Of a stretch of DNA of 64,000 nt, positions 29,931 through 38,237 are shown piece after piece. How positions within the stretch are numbered: position 1 is the first letter of the stretch; each line of letters begins with the position of its first letter. The notes below the pieces were generated by a model. That model had not been told where the DNA came from. It made no database searches and worked only from the letters and a program-made list of their open reading frames with translations. The position numbers were made by a program, and so were the translations under genes. The DNA comes from Cronobacter universalis NCTC 9529 (GTDB taxonomy: Bacteria > Pseudomonadota > Gammaproteobacteria > Enterobacterales > Enterobacteriaceae): positions 1,674,001-1,738,000 of the forward strand of contig NZ_CP012257.1 of NCBI RefSeq assembly GCF_001277175.1. The letters run 5' to 3'.

Positions 29931-29938
29931 AGGGGGAA

Positions 29939-30604
29939 ATGTTGAACAGAATGTATCGCTATGCGCTGCTGGCGACCGTCGCCCTGGCGCTGTCGGGCTG
30001 TATTATGCCCGGCGAGCAGAAACCGGCGCCGGTAGAACAAGCGCAGCCAGGCACACAGCAACCGACGCAGCCTGTACCAGAGCCGACGCAGCCGGTACCG
30101 ACGGTGCCGTCCGTGCCGTCGATCCCGGCGCAGCCAGGCCCGATTGAACATCAGCCAGAAAACGCGACGCCTGAGCCAAAAGCGCGTACCTATGACTGGA
30201 ACAGCGCAATGGCGCCGATGGTCGGCAAAATGTTGCAGGCCGACGGCGTGAACGCAGGCAGCGTACTGCTGGTGGACAGCGTTAACAACCGTACTAACGG
30301 CTCGCTGCAAACCGGTCCGGCTACCGAGGCCCTGCGCGGCGCGCTGGCGAACAACGCCAAATTCACGCTGGTTTCCGCACAGCAGCTTTCGATGGCGAAG
30401 CAGCAACTGGGCCTTTCGCCGCAGGATAGCCTCGGCTCGCGCAGTAAAGCCATCGGCATCGCCCGCAACGTGGGCGCGCAGTACGTGCTTTACGCCAACG
30501 CCAGCGGCAATGTGAATGCGCCTACGCTGCAAATGCAGCTGATGCTGGTACAGACCGGCGAAATCATCTGGTCAGGTAAAGGTGCCGTTCAGCAAACCCA
30601 GTAA
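29939..30604 (+). CDS. lpoB: Penicillin-binding protein activator LpoB
   Basis: Outer-membrane lipoprotein that reaches through the periplasm to stimulate PBP1b. 221 residues (E. coli 213). Lipobox ALSGC with Cys21, then a long Pro/Gln-rich linker (about 25-75, with VPTVPSVPSIPAQPG), then the globular PBP1b-docking domain (VLLVDSVNNRTNGSL, SMAKQQLGLSPQDSLGSRSKAIGIARN). Start ATG 29939 follows AGGGGGAA at very short spacing. ATG 29951 is an alternative. Confidence 0.96.
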   Translation: MLNRMYRYALLATVALALSGCIMPGEQKPAPVEQAQPGTQQPTQPVPEPTQPVPTVPSVPSIPAQPGPIEHQPENATPEPKARTYDWNSAMAPMVGKMLQADGVNAGSVLLVDSVNNRTNGSLQTGPATEALRGALANNAKFTLVSAQQLSMAKQQLGLSPQDSLGSRSKAIGIARNVGAQYVLYANASGNVNAPTLQMQLMLVQTGEIIWSGKGAVQQTQ

Positions 30605-31400
30605 TCTGAGCCCGGAAGGGTTCTTAGCGCAAAGTTTTCCGGCGGCTTCGGCCGCCGGTGTCGTTTGTGCGCTACCCGGCCTCAGCGACGGCGCCTGGCA
30701 GGTGGTCGTCGATGGCGAATCGCTGGTGGCGCGCCGCGACGCGCGCAAAAGCCGAGCCCGCAGTCCGCGGCAGTATCGCGCGCTGAAACGGCTGCCCGCG
30801 ACGCTCGCTCCGCGTCCGCGCTGTTGCGTCAACGGCTGGCTGGCGGTCACGTTTTTACCCGGCGAGATCCAGGACGCGCTGCCGCCGGTGCCGCAACTCG
30901 GCGCGCTGCTGTATCATCTGCACCAGCAGCCGTGTCTGGGCTGGCGTATCGAACTGCTGCCGCTTCTGCGGCGCGACTGGCAGCAGAGCGCGCCGTCGCG
31001 CCGCACGCGCTTCTGGCTGCGTCTGCTGCGCCGTTTGCGCCGCACGGGCGAGCCGCGCCCGCTGCGCCTCGCGCCGCTGCATATGGATGTCCATCCCGGC
31101 AATCTGGTCTGGCAGCCGAACCGGCTCATGCTCATTGACTGGGAATATGCCGGCGACGGCGATGTGGCGCTGGAGCTCGCCTGCGTCTGGCTTGATGACG
31201 AGGCACGACAGACGCTCATTACCGATTATGCGCGCCGCGCGGCGATCGACGAGACGCAACTGCGCCGTCAGGTCGCGCGCTGGCGTCCGTGGAGCGGGTT
31301 GCTGATGGCGGGCTGGTATGAGCGCCGTTTTCAGGAAACCGGCGACCGCACATTTATCACACTTGCAGACGAGGCCTGGCGCCAGCTGCAAACGCGTTAA
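30582..31400 (+). CDS. thiK: Thiamine kinase ThiK
   Basis: Salvage kinase making thiamine phosphate. 272 residues (E. coli 274). It is an aminoglycoside-phosphotransferase-like fold with catalytic loop [12 protein letters not shown] and metal motif [11 protein letters not shown]. The N-terminal lobe is poorly conserved. It starts at GTG 30582, inside lpoB (23-nt overlap), giving MPFSKPSNL, equivalent to the E. coli N-terminus. Confidence 0.93.
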   Translation: MPFSKPSNLSPEGFLAQSFPAASAAGVVCALPGLSDGAWQVVVDGESLVARRDARKSRARSPRQYRALKRLPATLAPRPRCCVNGWLAVTFLPGEIQDALPPVPQLGALLYHLHQQPCLGWRIELLPLLRRDWQQSAPSRRTRFWLRLLRRLRRTGEPRPLRLAPLHMDVHPGNLVWQPNRLMLIDWEYAGDGDVALELACVWLDDEARQTLITDYARRAAIDETQLRRQVARWRPWSGLLMAGWYERRFQETGDRTFITLADEAWRQLQTR

Positions 31401-31417
31401 CACGAAGGGAGAGAAAC

Positions 31418-32443
31418 ATGGGTCCGGTCATGCTGGATGTGGAAGGCTTTGAGCTTGATGCCGAAGAGCGCGAAATCCTCGCGCATCCGCTGGTGGGAGG
31501 GCTTATCCTCTTTACCCGCAACTATCACGATCCCGAGCAGTTGCGTGAACTGGTCCGCCAGATCCGCGCGAGCGCCCGCAACCATCTGGTGATTGCCGTA
31601 GACCAGGAGGGCGGGCGCGTACAGCGTTTTCGCGAGGGCTTTACCCGCCTGCCGGCGGCGCAAAGTTTCGCCGCGCTGCTGGGCATGGACGCAGGCGGCA
31701 AACTGGCGGAAGAGGCCGGCTGGCTGATGGCCTGCGAAATGATCGCGATGGATATCGATATCAGCTTTGCGCCTGTGCTGGATGTCGGGCATCTCAGCGC
31801 CGCGATTGGCGAGCGTTCTTTCCACGATAAGCCTGAAAAGGTGCTGGCGATGGCGAAGCGTTTCATCACCGGCATGCAGAGCGCGGGTATGAAAGCGACC
31901 GGCAAACACTTCCCCGGCCACGGTGCCGTGAGCGCCGATTCCCATAAAGAGACGCCGCGCGACCCACGCCCGGCTGAGGAAATCCGCCGCCACGACATGC
32001 TGCCGTTTCGCGAGCTTATTAGTTACAACATGCTTGATGCGGTGATGCCGGCGCACGTCGTCTACAGCGACGTCGATCCGCTGCCGGCGAGCGGTTCGCC
32101 TTACTGGCTGAAGCAGGTGCTGCGCAAGGAGCTCGGTTTTGATGGCGTGATTTTCTCAGACGATCTGTCGATGGAAGGCGCGGCTATTCTCGGCAGCTAT
32201 GCGGAGCGCGGCCAGGCGGCGCTGGATGCCGGTTGCGATATGATCCTTGTCTGTAATAATCGTAAGGGTGCCGTAAGCGTTCTTGATAACCTGTCACCGA
32301 TCAAAGCAGAGCGTGTTACACGTTTGTATCATAAAGGTGTAATTACGCGTCAGGAACTGATTGCGTCGGCGCGCTGGAAGCAGGTAAGCGGCGAGCTTAC
32401 CGCGCTGCATGAGCGCTGGCAGACGCACAAGGCGGGGCAATAA
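31418..32443 (+). CDS. nagZ: Beta-N-acetylhexosaminidase NagZ
   Basis: Cytoplasmic GH3 enzyme of peptidoglycan recycling; removes GlcNAc from GlcNAc-anhydroMur-peptides, which feed AmpC induction in relatives. 341 residues. GH3 signature [18 protein letters not shown] and the nucleophile Asp in [16 protein letters not shown] 31418 follows AGGGAGAGAAAC. A partner enzyme, nagK, is further along in this window. Confidence 0.97.
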   Translation: MGPVMLDVEGFELDAEEREILAHPLVGGLILFTRNYHDPEQLRELVRQIRASARNHLVIAVDQEGGRVQRFREGFTRLPAAQSFAALLGMDAGGKLAEEAGWLMACEMIAMDIDISFAPVLDVGHLSAAIGERSFHDKPEKVLAMAKRFITGMQSAGMKATGKHFPGHGAVSADSHKETPRDPRPAEEIRRHDMLPFRELISYNMLDAVMPAHVVYSDVDPLPASGSPYWLKQVLRKELGFDGVIFSDDLSMEGAAILGSYAERGQAALDAGCDMILVCNNRKGAVSVLDNLSPIKAERVTRLYHKGVITRQELIASARWKQVSGELTALHERWQTHKAGQ

Positions 32444-32481
32444 CGCTTGCCCTGAAGCTGCTACGCTGGGATGAGAATGCG

Positions 32482-33024
32482 ATGATTATCTACTTACACG
32501 GTTTCGATTCAAACAGTCCGGGTAACCACGAGAAAGTGCTGCAACTGCAGTTTATCGACCCGGACGTGCGGCTTATCAGCTACAGCACGCGCCACCCGAA
32601 ACACGATATGCAGCATCTGCTGCGCGAAGTGGACAAAATGCTGCAGCTGAACGTCGATGACCGCCCGCTCATCTGCGGCGTGGGGCTCGGCGGTTTCTGG
32701 GCGGAGCGCATCGGCTTTTTATGCGACATCCGCCAGGTGATTTTCAACCCGAACCTGTTTCCGTATGAAAACATGGAGGGCAAAATCGACCGTCCGGAGG
32801 AGTACCTCGATATCGCCACCAAGTGCGTCGAGAATTTTCGTGAGAAAAACCGCGATCGCTGCCTGGCCATTCTTTCCCGCGAGGATGAAGCGCTCGACAG
32901 CCAGCGTTCCGCCGAGCTGCTGCATCAGTATTATGAAATCGTCTGGGACGAAGAGCAGACGCATAAATTCAAAAACATCTCGCCGCATCTTCAGCGTATC
33001 AAGGCGTTTAAAGCGTTGGGGTAA
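32482..33024 (+). CDS. ycfP: UPF0227 protein YcfP
   Basis: 180 residues, identical length to E. coli. Alpha/beta-hydrolase-like esterase family with [19 protein letters not shown] and a nucleophile-elbow-like [13 protein letters not shown] in which the usual Ser is Leu/Gly. Catalysis is therefore doubtful. Role unknown. It is the last gene of the hinT unit; a terminator follows. Confidence 0.94.
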   Translation: MIIYLHGFDSNSPGNHEKVLQLQFIDPDVRLISYSTRHPKHDMQHLLREVDKMLQLNVDDRPLICGVGLGGFWAERIGFLCDIRQVIFNPNLFPYENMEGKIDRPEEYLDIATKCVENFREKNRDRCLAILSREDEALDSQRSAELLHQYYEIVWDEEQTHKFKNISPHLQRIKAFKALG

Positions 33025-33060
33025 TCCCGACGTCACGCCGACATTTTGCATTACCGAACA

Positions 33061-33094
33061 AACGGGTCAGCCAAACGCTGGCCCGTTTTTGTTT
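33061..33094 (+). terminator. ycfP terminator
   Basis: An 11-bp stem AACGGGTCAGC / GCTGGCCCGTT with one G-U pair, loop CAAAC, then TTTTGTTT. Confidence 0.88.
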
Positions 33095-33112
33095 AACTTT
33101 AATGCATAAAAA

Positions 33113-33126
33113 TTGATGCACATCAA
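33113..33126. promoter_or_regulatory. FNR box upstream of ndh
   Basis: TTGATGCACATCAA is a perfect TTGAT-N4-ATCAA FNR site, 135 nt before the ndh start. In E. coli FNR represses ndh anaerobically from sites in this region. Confidence 0.85.
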
Positions 33127-33260
33127 ATTTGGTATGACCAATGCACCGTTCATGTTATGCTCATACTTGTTGTGAGCGGTGTTGCTAAACTATTGTTAAT
33201 TAAAAGCTATTTTTAATAACTTTGAATTAACAATTAGTTAAACACTTTAAGGGGGTCACG

Positions 33261-34565
33261 TTGACTACGCCATTAAGAAAGATCGTTATCGTGGGCGGCG
33301 GCGCCGGCGGACTGGAGCTCGCAACGCAACTCGGTCACAAACTGGGCCGCGGCAAAAAAGCGAAAGTCACGCTTGTCGATCGCAACCACAGCCACCTGTG
33401 GAAACCGCTGCTGCACGAAGTGGCGACCGGTTCGCTGGATGAAGGCGTCGACGCGCTGAGCTATCTGGCGCACGCGCGCAATCACGGTTTCCAGTTCCAG
33501 CTCGGTTCAGTGGTAGACATTAACCGCGAAGCCAAAACCCTGACGCTTGCCGAACTGCGTGATGAAAAAGGCGAGCTGCTGGTGGCTGAACGTAAAGTGC
33601 CTTATGACACGCTGGTCATGGCGCTCGGCAGCACCTCTAACGACTTCAATACGCCGGGTGTGAAAGATCACTGCATCTTCCTCGACAATCCGCATCAGGC
33701 GCGCCGTTTCCATCAGGAAATGCTCAACCTGTTCCTGAAATATTCCGCTAACCTTGGCGCTAATGGCAAAGTGAATATCGCGATTGTCGGCGGCGGCGCG
33801 ACGGGCGTTGAGCTCTCCGCTGAGCTGCACAACGCGGTGAAACAGCTGCACAGCTACGGTTATAAAGGGCTGACCAACGAAGCGCTGAACGTGACGCTGG
33901 TGGAAGCGGGCGAGCGTATTCTGCCTGCGCTGCCGCCGCGCATCTCCAGCGCCGCGCATAATGAGCTGACCAAACTCGGCGTGCGCGTGCTCACCAACAC
34001 CATGGTGACCAGCGCGCAGGAAGATGGCCTTAACACCAAAGACGGCGAATTTATCCAGGCCGACCTGATGGTCTGGGCGGCAGGCATCAAAGCGCCGGAT
34101 TTCATGAAAGAGATTGGCGGCCTGGAAACCAACCGCATCAATCAGCTGGTGGTGGAGCAGACGCTGCAAACCACGCGCGACCCGGATATTTTTGCCATCG
34201 GCGACTGCGCGTCCTGTCCGCGTCCGGAAGGCGGCTTCGTCCCGCCGCGCGCCCAGGCGGCCCACCAGATGGCTTCCTGCGCGCTGGATAACATCCTGGC
34301 GCAGATCAAAGGCAAGCCGCTTAAGCCATATGTCTATAAAGACAAAGGCTCGCTGGTGTCGCTGTCGAAATTCTCGACCGTCGGCAGCCTGATGGGCAAC
34401 CTTATGCGCGGCTCGATGATGATCGAAGGGCGCATCGCGCGCTTTGTCTACATCTCGCTGTACCGTATGCACCAGATTGCGCTGCACGGTTACTTCAAAA
34501 CCGGCCTGATGATGCTGGTGGGCAGTATTAACCGGGTGATCCGCCCGCGCCTGAAGCTGCATTAA
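33261..34565 (+). CDS. ndh: NADH:quinone oxidoreductase II (NDH-2)
   Basis: Non-proton-pumping membrane-associated FAD enzyme that passes electrons from NADH to quinone. 434 residues, as in E. coli. Two Rossmann motifs: [12 protein letters not shown] (FAD) and [12 protein letters not shown] (NADH). The FAD-binding IFAIGDCA and C-terminal amphipathic membrane anchor are present. The start is TTG 33261 behind AAGGGGGTCACG, giving [10 protein letters not shown]. coli also uses TTG. Confidence 0.97.
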   Translation: MTTPLRKIVIVGGGAGGLELATQLGHKLGRGKKAKVTLVDRNHSHLWKPLLHEVATGSLDEGVDALSYLAHARNHGFQFQLGSVVDINREAKTLTLAELRDEKGELLVAERKVPYDTLVMALGSTSNDFNTPGVKDHCIFLDNPHQARRFHQEMLNLFLKYSANLGANGKVNIAIVGGGATGVELSAELHNAVKQLHSYGYKGLTNEALNVTLVEAGERILPALPPRISSAAHNELTKLGVRVLTNTMVTSAQEDGLNTKDGEFIQADLMVWAAGIKAPDFMKEIGGLETNRINQLVVEQTLQTTRDPDIFAIGDCASCPRPEGGFVPPRAQAAHQMASCALDNILAQIKGKPLKPYVYKDKGSLVSLSKFSTVGSLMGNLMRGSMMIEGRIARFVYISLYRMHQIALHGYFKTGLMMLVGSINRVIRPRLKLH

Positions 34566-34573
34566 CAGAATCC

Positions 34574-34611
34574 TCCGCCTCTGTCACACAGGGGCGGATG
34601 ACATTTTATTT
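34574..34611 (+). terminator. Probable ndh terminator
   Basis: TCCGCCTCTGT and ACAGGGGCGGA pair (one G-U) around CAC, followed by a loose T-rich tail (ACATTTTATTT). Confidence 0.6.
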
Positions 34612-34750
34612 CCGTCACATTTTCCCTTCAGACTCCTCTTAATCCGCTGATCCGCCCCACGTTATCCTGTTTTTTGAGTCGTTTTCCGATAGGCCATCTG
34701 TGGCGTTAATTGCAAAATTGTTACTAATTGCACAGCCGGGAGGAATTCCT

Positions 34751-35290
34751 GTGAATAAATCAATGTTAGCGGGTATTGGTATCGGGGTAGCAGCTGCGCT
34801 GGGCGTAGCGGCGGTGGCCAGTCTGGATGTTTTCAGTTCTTCGCCGAAGTATGCCCAGGTGGTTTCAGCCACCCCTATCAAAGAGACGGTGAAAACGCCG
34901 CGTCAGGAGTGCCGTAACGTCACTGTCACGCACCGCCGTCCGGTTCAGGATGAAAATCGTCTGACCGGTTCGGTGCTGGGCGCGGTCGCCGGCGGCGTTA
35001 TCGGTCATCAGTTCGGCGGCGGGCGCGGTAAAGATGTCGCGACGGTCGTGGGCGCGCTGGGCGGCGGCTATGCCGGCAACCAGATCCAGGGCCACCTGCA
35101 GGAAGGCGACACCTACACCACGACGCAGCAGCGTTGTAAAACCGTGTATGACAAAGCAGAGAAAATGCTGGGTTACGATGTGACATACCGCATCGGGGAA
35201 GAGCAGGGCAAAATCCGTATGGATAACGATCCGGGCAGCCGTATCCCGCTGGACAGCAACGGGCAGCTGGTGCTGAATCAGAAAACCTGA
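34751..35290 (+). CDS. ycfJ: Glycine-zipper outer-membrane-type protein YcfJ
   Basis: 179 residues. An N-terminal hydrophobic segment (about 5-25) and a glycine zipper 2TM region, GSVLGAVAGGVIGHQFGGG and VVGALGGGYAGNQIQG. Two cysteines (ECRN, QRCK). Homologues affect biofilm formation in E. coli; molecular role unknown. The start is GTG 34751, because GGGAGG lies 8 nt upstream and it gives the conserved (M)NKSMLAGIGIG. A longer ATG start at 34700 adds unconserved residues. Confidence 0.93.
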   Translation: MNKSMLAGIGIGVAAALGVAAVASLDVFSSSPKYAQVVSATPIKETVKTPRQECRNVTVTHRRPVQDENRLTGSVLGAVAGGVIGHQFGGGRGKDVATVVGALGGGYAGNQIQGHLQEGDTYTTTQQRCKTVYDKAEKMLGYDVTYRIGEEQGKIRMDNDPGSRIPLDSNGQLVLNQKT

Positions 35291-35316
35291 CAATAAAATA
35301 GCGTTACGCAACGATT

Positions 35317-35352
35317 GCCCCTCCCGCACTCAGGCGGAGGGGCTTTTTTTTG
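35317..35352 (+). terminator. ycfJ terminator
   Basis: GCCCCTCCCGC / GCGGAGGGGC with one bulged base, followed by nine T. Confidence 0.92.
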
Positions 35353-35388
35353 GTTTGGGCAGGTGAATGAAAATGGCTGGATACCTGT

Positions 35389-35430
35389 AAAAACGCGTAT
35401 GCCTCACGGTGAAGCAAGGCATAAGCGTTT
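35389..35430 (-). terminator. Terminator of the small membrane-protein gene
   Basis: AAACGCGTATGCCT (35391-35404) and AGGCATAAGCGTTT (35417-35430) form a 14-bp stem with one mismatch and a 12-nt loop. On the minus strand it runs into five T (A-run 35389-35393). It begins 9 nt after the stop of the 51-aa gene, which supports that gene being a real transcription unit. Confidence 0.72.
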
Positions 35431-35438
35431 AAGCATAA

Positions 35439-35594
35439 TTACATAGCATTGTGTTGTCTGAATAAAATAAAACCAGTGATCAGCACTGATAAAAATGCGA
35501 ACAGAATAGAACCACCGCAGAACAACCAAAGGCCAAATAACAATGTTATTACTATTAGCACCTTAAATAATGGTAATAGCAAAACCATGTTCAT
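35439..35594 (-). CDS. Small hydrophobic membrane protein, unknown
   Basis: 51 residues, nearly all hydrophobic: two predicted membrane helices (about 3-22, MVLLLPLFKVLIVITLLFGL, and 25-44) joined by CGGS, ending in FRQHNAM. Two starts are possible, ATG 35594 and ATG 35588; the ribosome site GAAGGAAG suits the second better. Longer in-frame extension upstream (to 35696) lacks a ribosome site. The gene is clearly AT-richer than its neighbours, sits between ycfJ and comR where E. coli has nothing, and has its own terminator. I do not recognise a family. It could be a small stress protein or a toxin-like peptide; neither is shown. Confidence 0.6.
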   Translation of the reverse strand: MNMVLLLPLFKVLIVITLLFGLWLFCGGSILFAFLSVLITGFILFRQHNAM

Positions 35595-35710
35595 CTTCCT
35601 TCTGTAGGTGTATAGCCAAAAAGCGTCTCGTGCCTTCCATATCTGAAACTCGATACACCACGGATACTGTGTGGAAAAACGTCCTCGTCCCTGCACGGCC
35701 CCGTCTTCAT
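35591..35710 (-). CDS. Possible 39-aa upstream ORF coupled to the membrane protein
   Basis: ATG 35710 (MKTGPCRDEDVFPHSIRGV) runs 39 codons to TGA 35593-35591. The stop overlaps ATG 35594 of the membrane protein as ATGA, the usual coupling arrangement. AGGAG lies about 11 nt before its ATG. The peptide has no recognisable feature, and the coupling may be chance. Confidence 0.3.
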   Translation of the reverse strand: MKTGPCRDEDVFPHSIRGVSSFRYGRHETLFGYTPTEGR

Positions 35711-35934
35711 GACGTAAATAGCTCCTGTTCTAATAATTGGTGGTGCTAATTAATTAGCACACGAATAATCATTTCTTTAACGGTAAAAGAGTAGCCATTC
35801 TGGAGGATATATTTGCCAGTTTTTACCTATTAATAATACGTGCAGAAAGGCAGTCAGCGGGAATGAGATATTCACTAAAGATATAAGGGAGAAGCGTGAG
35901 CGACGGATGTCGCCCACGAAGCAGCAGAAATGCT
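35711..35934. other. AT-rich intergenic region between the small gene and comR
   Basis: 224 nt with long A/T runs and no credible ORF on either strand. It contains the 18-bp palindrome listed separately. The promoter of the minus-strand small gene must be here; TTATTC (minus strand, about 35765) and TTATTA (about 35732) are only weak -10 candidates. Confidence 0.5.
35743..35760. promoter_or_regulatory. 18-bp perfect palindrome, candidate operator
   Basis: GTGCTAATTAATTAGCAC is fully self-complementary. It lies 33 nt upstream of the 39-aa ORF start, where a minus-strand promoter would be expected. The binding protein is unknown. Confidence 0.55.
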
Positions 35935-36564
35935 TTACAGAAGGTGCGGCCACAACCGCATGGTCATATTCACAATATCAATCAATTCTTCCTGCGTAGC
36001 GCCTTCACGGGCGCTGACAGACATGCCATGCACCAGGCAACTGATAAAGCGCACCAGCGCGGGCAGGTTGCAATTTTGCGGAATTTCATTCTGCGCCTGA
36101 CGCTCGCTTAAAAAACGCAGCAAAATCGCTTCGCGTTGCGTATGGCGCGCTTTCAGCGTGGCGGCTATCTCTTCAGACGACGCCGCAAGCGCGGCGGATG
36201 TCGTCACCATAAAGCAGCCAGCAGGGGTCTCTTTGCTGGCGAAGCAGCGTGCGACCGCGCAGAGGTAATCATGCAACGCCTCGTCAACGCGTTTATCGGC
36301 GCGGAACAGTAACGTTTCCTGCTGCTGCGCGAAGCGCGCGATGTAGCGATCGAGCACAGCGCGGAACAGCCCCTCTTTATTGGTAAACTCCGCGTACAGC
36401 GTCGGGGCCTTGGCGCCGGTCGCTTCGACGAGATGCGCGAGCGACGTGGCTTCGTAACCGTGCTGCCAGAAGAGTGCCATGGCCTTATCAAGCGCCGCTT
36501 CCCTGTCGAACACTTTTGGTCGGCCACGGCTTTTTTTTGCGCAACTTTGGGCTTCTGTTGTCAT
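35935..36564 (-). CDS. comR: TetR-family copper-responsive repressor ComR
   Basis: 209 residues. N-terminal TetR helix-turn-helix (ALDKAMALFWQHGYEATSLAHLVEATGAKAPTLYAEF, about 28-65) closely matching E. coli ComR, and a C-terminal ligand domain. In E. coli ComR represses bhsA (comC) and is relieved by copper. ATG 36564 (MTTEAQSCAKKSRGRPKVF) matches the family N-terminus; the longer upstream frame enters the control region. It is divergent from bhsA. Confidence 0.9.
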   Translation of the reverse strand: MTTEAQSCAKKSRGRPKVFDREAALDKAMALFWQHGYEATSLAHLVEATGAKAPTLYAEFTNKEGLFRAVLDRYIARFAQQQETLLFRADKRVDEALHDYLCAVARCFASKETPAGCFMVTTSAALAASSEEIAATLKARHTQREAILLRFLSERQAQNEIPQNCNLPALVRFISCLVHGMSVSAREGATQEELIDIVNMTMRLWPHLL

Positions 36565-36688
36565 AGTGCCGTTTAACCTCTTGATGTAAACCTGCCCCCA
36601 AAATACTCCTTTTTGCCCCCGCAGTACCAGCAAAACCGCGCCATAAATGCTTTTACAGGCGAATCCGGATGGGGTTTCGCAATTAAAA

Positions 36689-36700
36689 TAACGATCGTTA
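36689..36700. promoter_or_regulatory. Candidate ComR operator, copy 1
   Basis: TAACGATCGTTA, a perfect 12-bp palindrome just upstream of the bhsA promoter -35. Confidence 0.6.
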
Positions 36701-36709
36701 AAAATCATA

Positions 36710-36739
36710 TTGACATGTGATGCAGATCACAACTATCAT
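36710..36739 (+). promoter_or_regulatory. bhsA promoter
   Basis: TTGACA (36710-36715), 18-nt spacer, TATCAT (36734-36739); perfect -35. Predicted start about 36746, leaving about 70 nt of leader before bhsA. Confidence 0.7.
36716..36731. promoter_or_regulatory. Perfect CRP site inside the bhsA promoter spacer
   Basis: TGTGATGCAGATCACA equals TGTGA-N6-TCACA without mismatch. It fills the spacer between -35 and -10, so CRP should block this promoter or serve a second one downstream (a class II start would be near 36765) or comR. Confidence 0.75.
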
Positions 36740-36744
36740 TTATC

Positions 36745-36756
36745 TATCGATCGTTA
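36745..36756. promoter_or_regulatory. Candidate ComR operator, copy 2
   Basis: TATCGATCGTTA, one mismatch from the first copy's palindrome. It lies at the predicted bhsA start site, 56 bp from copy 1. Confidence 0.6.
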
Positions 36757-36816
36757 ATTAAATAAATTTTAACGACCACCTAACCAAATCCGCATTACAA
36801 AAGAAAGGGTACCCAC

Positions 36817-37074
36817 ATGAAAAACGTAAAAGCACTGTTAGCCGCCGCGGTTCTGAGCTCTCTGTCCTTTGCAAGCGTCGCCGCCGTTCAGGTGCAGTCC
36901 ACCCCGGCAGGCCAGCATAAAGCGGGCACCATTTCCGCGACCGCCGGCACCAACCTGTCTTCGCTGGAAGCCGAACTCGCGCAAAAAGCTGACGACATGG
37001 GCGCGAAATCGTTCCGTATTACCTCAGCGAACGGCCCGAACAATCTGCACGGCACCGCGGTTATCTATAAATAA
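36817..37074 (+). CDS. bhsA: Stress-induced outer-membrane protein BhsA (ComC)
   Basis: 85 residues, the exact length of E. coli BhsA. Signal peptide about 1-22 (cleavage after FASVAA). Mature YdgH/BhsA/McbA-like domain with GTISATAGTNLSSLEAELAQKADDMGAKSFRI. In E. coli it lowers outer-membrane copper permeability and influences biofilm formation under stress. ATG 36817 after AAAGAAAGGGTACCCAC. Confidence 0.95.
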   Translation: MKNVKALLAAAVLSSLSFASVAAVQVQSTPAGQHKAGTISATAGTNLSSLEAELAQKADDMGAKSFRITSANGPNNLHGTAVIYK

Positions 37075-37093
37075 GCCGTCACGGTCACCTGTT

Positions 37094-37125
37094 AAAAGGC
37101 CCTGTCTCCGGACAGGGCCTTTTTT
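37094..37125. terminator. Terminator between bhsA and ldtC
   Basis: AAAAGGCCCTGTC / GACAGGGCCTTTT, 13-bp stem with TCCG loop and T-run. It is usable in both directions because the A-run lies on the ldtC side. Confidence 0.92.
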
Positions 37126-37129
37126 CGTT

Positions 37130-38104
37130 TCAGATGGCGTCGCTGGCAGGCGCTGGCGGATGCGCGGTGACGTTAACCGGCACGCCGGAGCGCAGGCGCA
37201 GGGCGTGTTCCATCACCTCGCGGTCGGTCTGCGGGGCGGCTGCAAAAGTTTTCAGCGTCGCGTCCAGCACGATCGGTAGCGTTTTCGGGTCATCCTCAAT
37301 GCGTTTCGACAGCGGCTGATGCACCTCGACAACATGCCGACCGTCCGGCTCGATCGAGGCTTTTACCGGCGCGTTGATGATATTCACGCGCGTGCCGACC
37401 GGCACCACGCTGAACAGGTGTTTGATGTCGTCATCGCGCAGGCGGATACAGCCGGAGCTGACGCGCATCCCGATGCCGAAATCGGCATTCGTGCCGTGCA
37501 GCAGATAGACGCCGCCGTAGGCCGCAAGACGAATGGCGTGGTGCCCCATCGGGTTTTCCGGGCCGGCAGGCACGACCGGCGGTAAATCGATCCCCTGCGC
37601 TTTATAACGCGCGCGGATATTGGCGGTCGGCGTCCAGGTCGGGTTGGCGCGCTTTTGCGACACGGTGGTCTGCATGGTCGGCGTCAGCGTGTCGCCATCA
37701 AGCTGACCAATGCCTATCGGGTAGACGGTCACGCTATTCTCGCCTGGCGGAAAATAGTAGAGCCGCAGCTCAGCGAGATTAATCAGAATGCCCTCACGCG
37801 GCGCATCCGGCAGCAGCATCTGGCGCGGGATGGTCAGCACGCTGCCCGCGCGCGGCACATACGGGTCCACGCCCGGATTGGCCTGCAACAGCGCCAGAAA
37901 GCCGACGTTATAGCGTTTGGCGATGGCCTCCAGCGAGCCGCCGTCATCCGCTACCGTGTGATAGAGGGTTTCGCCAATTAACCGGCTGCCCGGCGCGGGC
38001 AGGGGATAACTATTCGCCAGCGCCTGGCTTGCGCCAAACGTTATGCCAGCGACCAACGCCAGCCACGACAGCCAGCGCGAAAAACGCGTGTGTTCTCTTT
38101 TCAT
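37130..38104 (-). CDS. ldtC: L,D-transpeptidase LdtC (YcfS)
   Basis: Periplasmic enzyme that attaches Braun lipoprotein to peptidoglycan. 324 residues (E. coli 320). Signal peptide about 1-30 (cleavage near ALA-NSYPL), LysM-like domain (about 46-92), YkuD catalytic domain (about 98-232) with the active-site Cys in HGTNADFGIGMRVSSGCIRL, and a C-terminal tail typical of the ErfK/YcfS group. ATG 38104. A 133-nt gap separates it from mfd. Confidence 0.95.
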   Translation of the reverse strand: MKREHTRFSRWLSWLALVAGITFGASQALANSYPLPAPGSRLIGETLYHTVADDGGSLEAIAKRYNVGFLALLQANPGVDPYVPRAGSVLTIPRQMLLPDAPREGILINLAELRLYYFPPGENSVTVYPIGIGQLDGDTLTPTMQTTVSQKRANPTWTPTANIRARYKAQGIDLPPVVPAGPENPMGHHAIRLAAYGGVYLLHGTNADFGIGMRVSSGCIRLRDDDIKHLFSVVPVGTRVNIINAPVKASIEPDGRHVVEVHQPLSKRIEDDPKTLPIVLDATLKTFAAAPQTDREVMEHALRLRSGVPVNVTAHPPAPASDAI

Positions 38105-38170
38105 TTACCGATCCCGGAGGCGGAGAAGTTTTTATAATTCATAGATAAAGAGAGAAGTATGGCGGGGCTT

Positions 38171-38190
38171 CGTCCAGGAAACCCTGGACG
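38171..38190. repeat. 8-bp hairpin in the mfd-ldtC gap
   Basis: CGTCCAGG-AAAC-CCTGGACG, in the minus-strand leader of ldtC. No U-tract. Function unknown. Confidence 0.45.
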
Positions 38191-38237
38191 ATTGCAAAGG
38201 ATTGTAAAGTTACGCCCCGGGGCGGGGCGTGATCGGA

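Noticed and set aside
35595..35696. 34-codon N-terminal extension of the small membrane protein
   Set aside because: No ribosome site before its first ATG, and a charged, Trp-rich, non-hydrophobic sequence. GAAGGAAG directly before 35594/35588 points to the short form.
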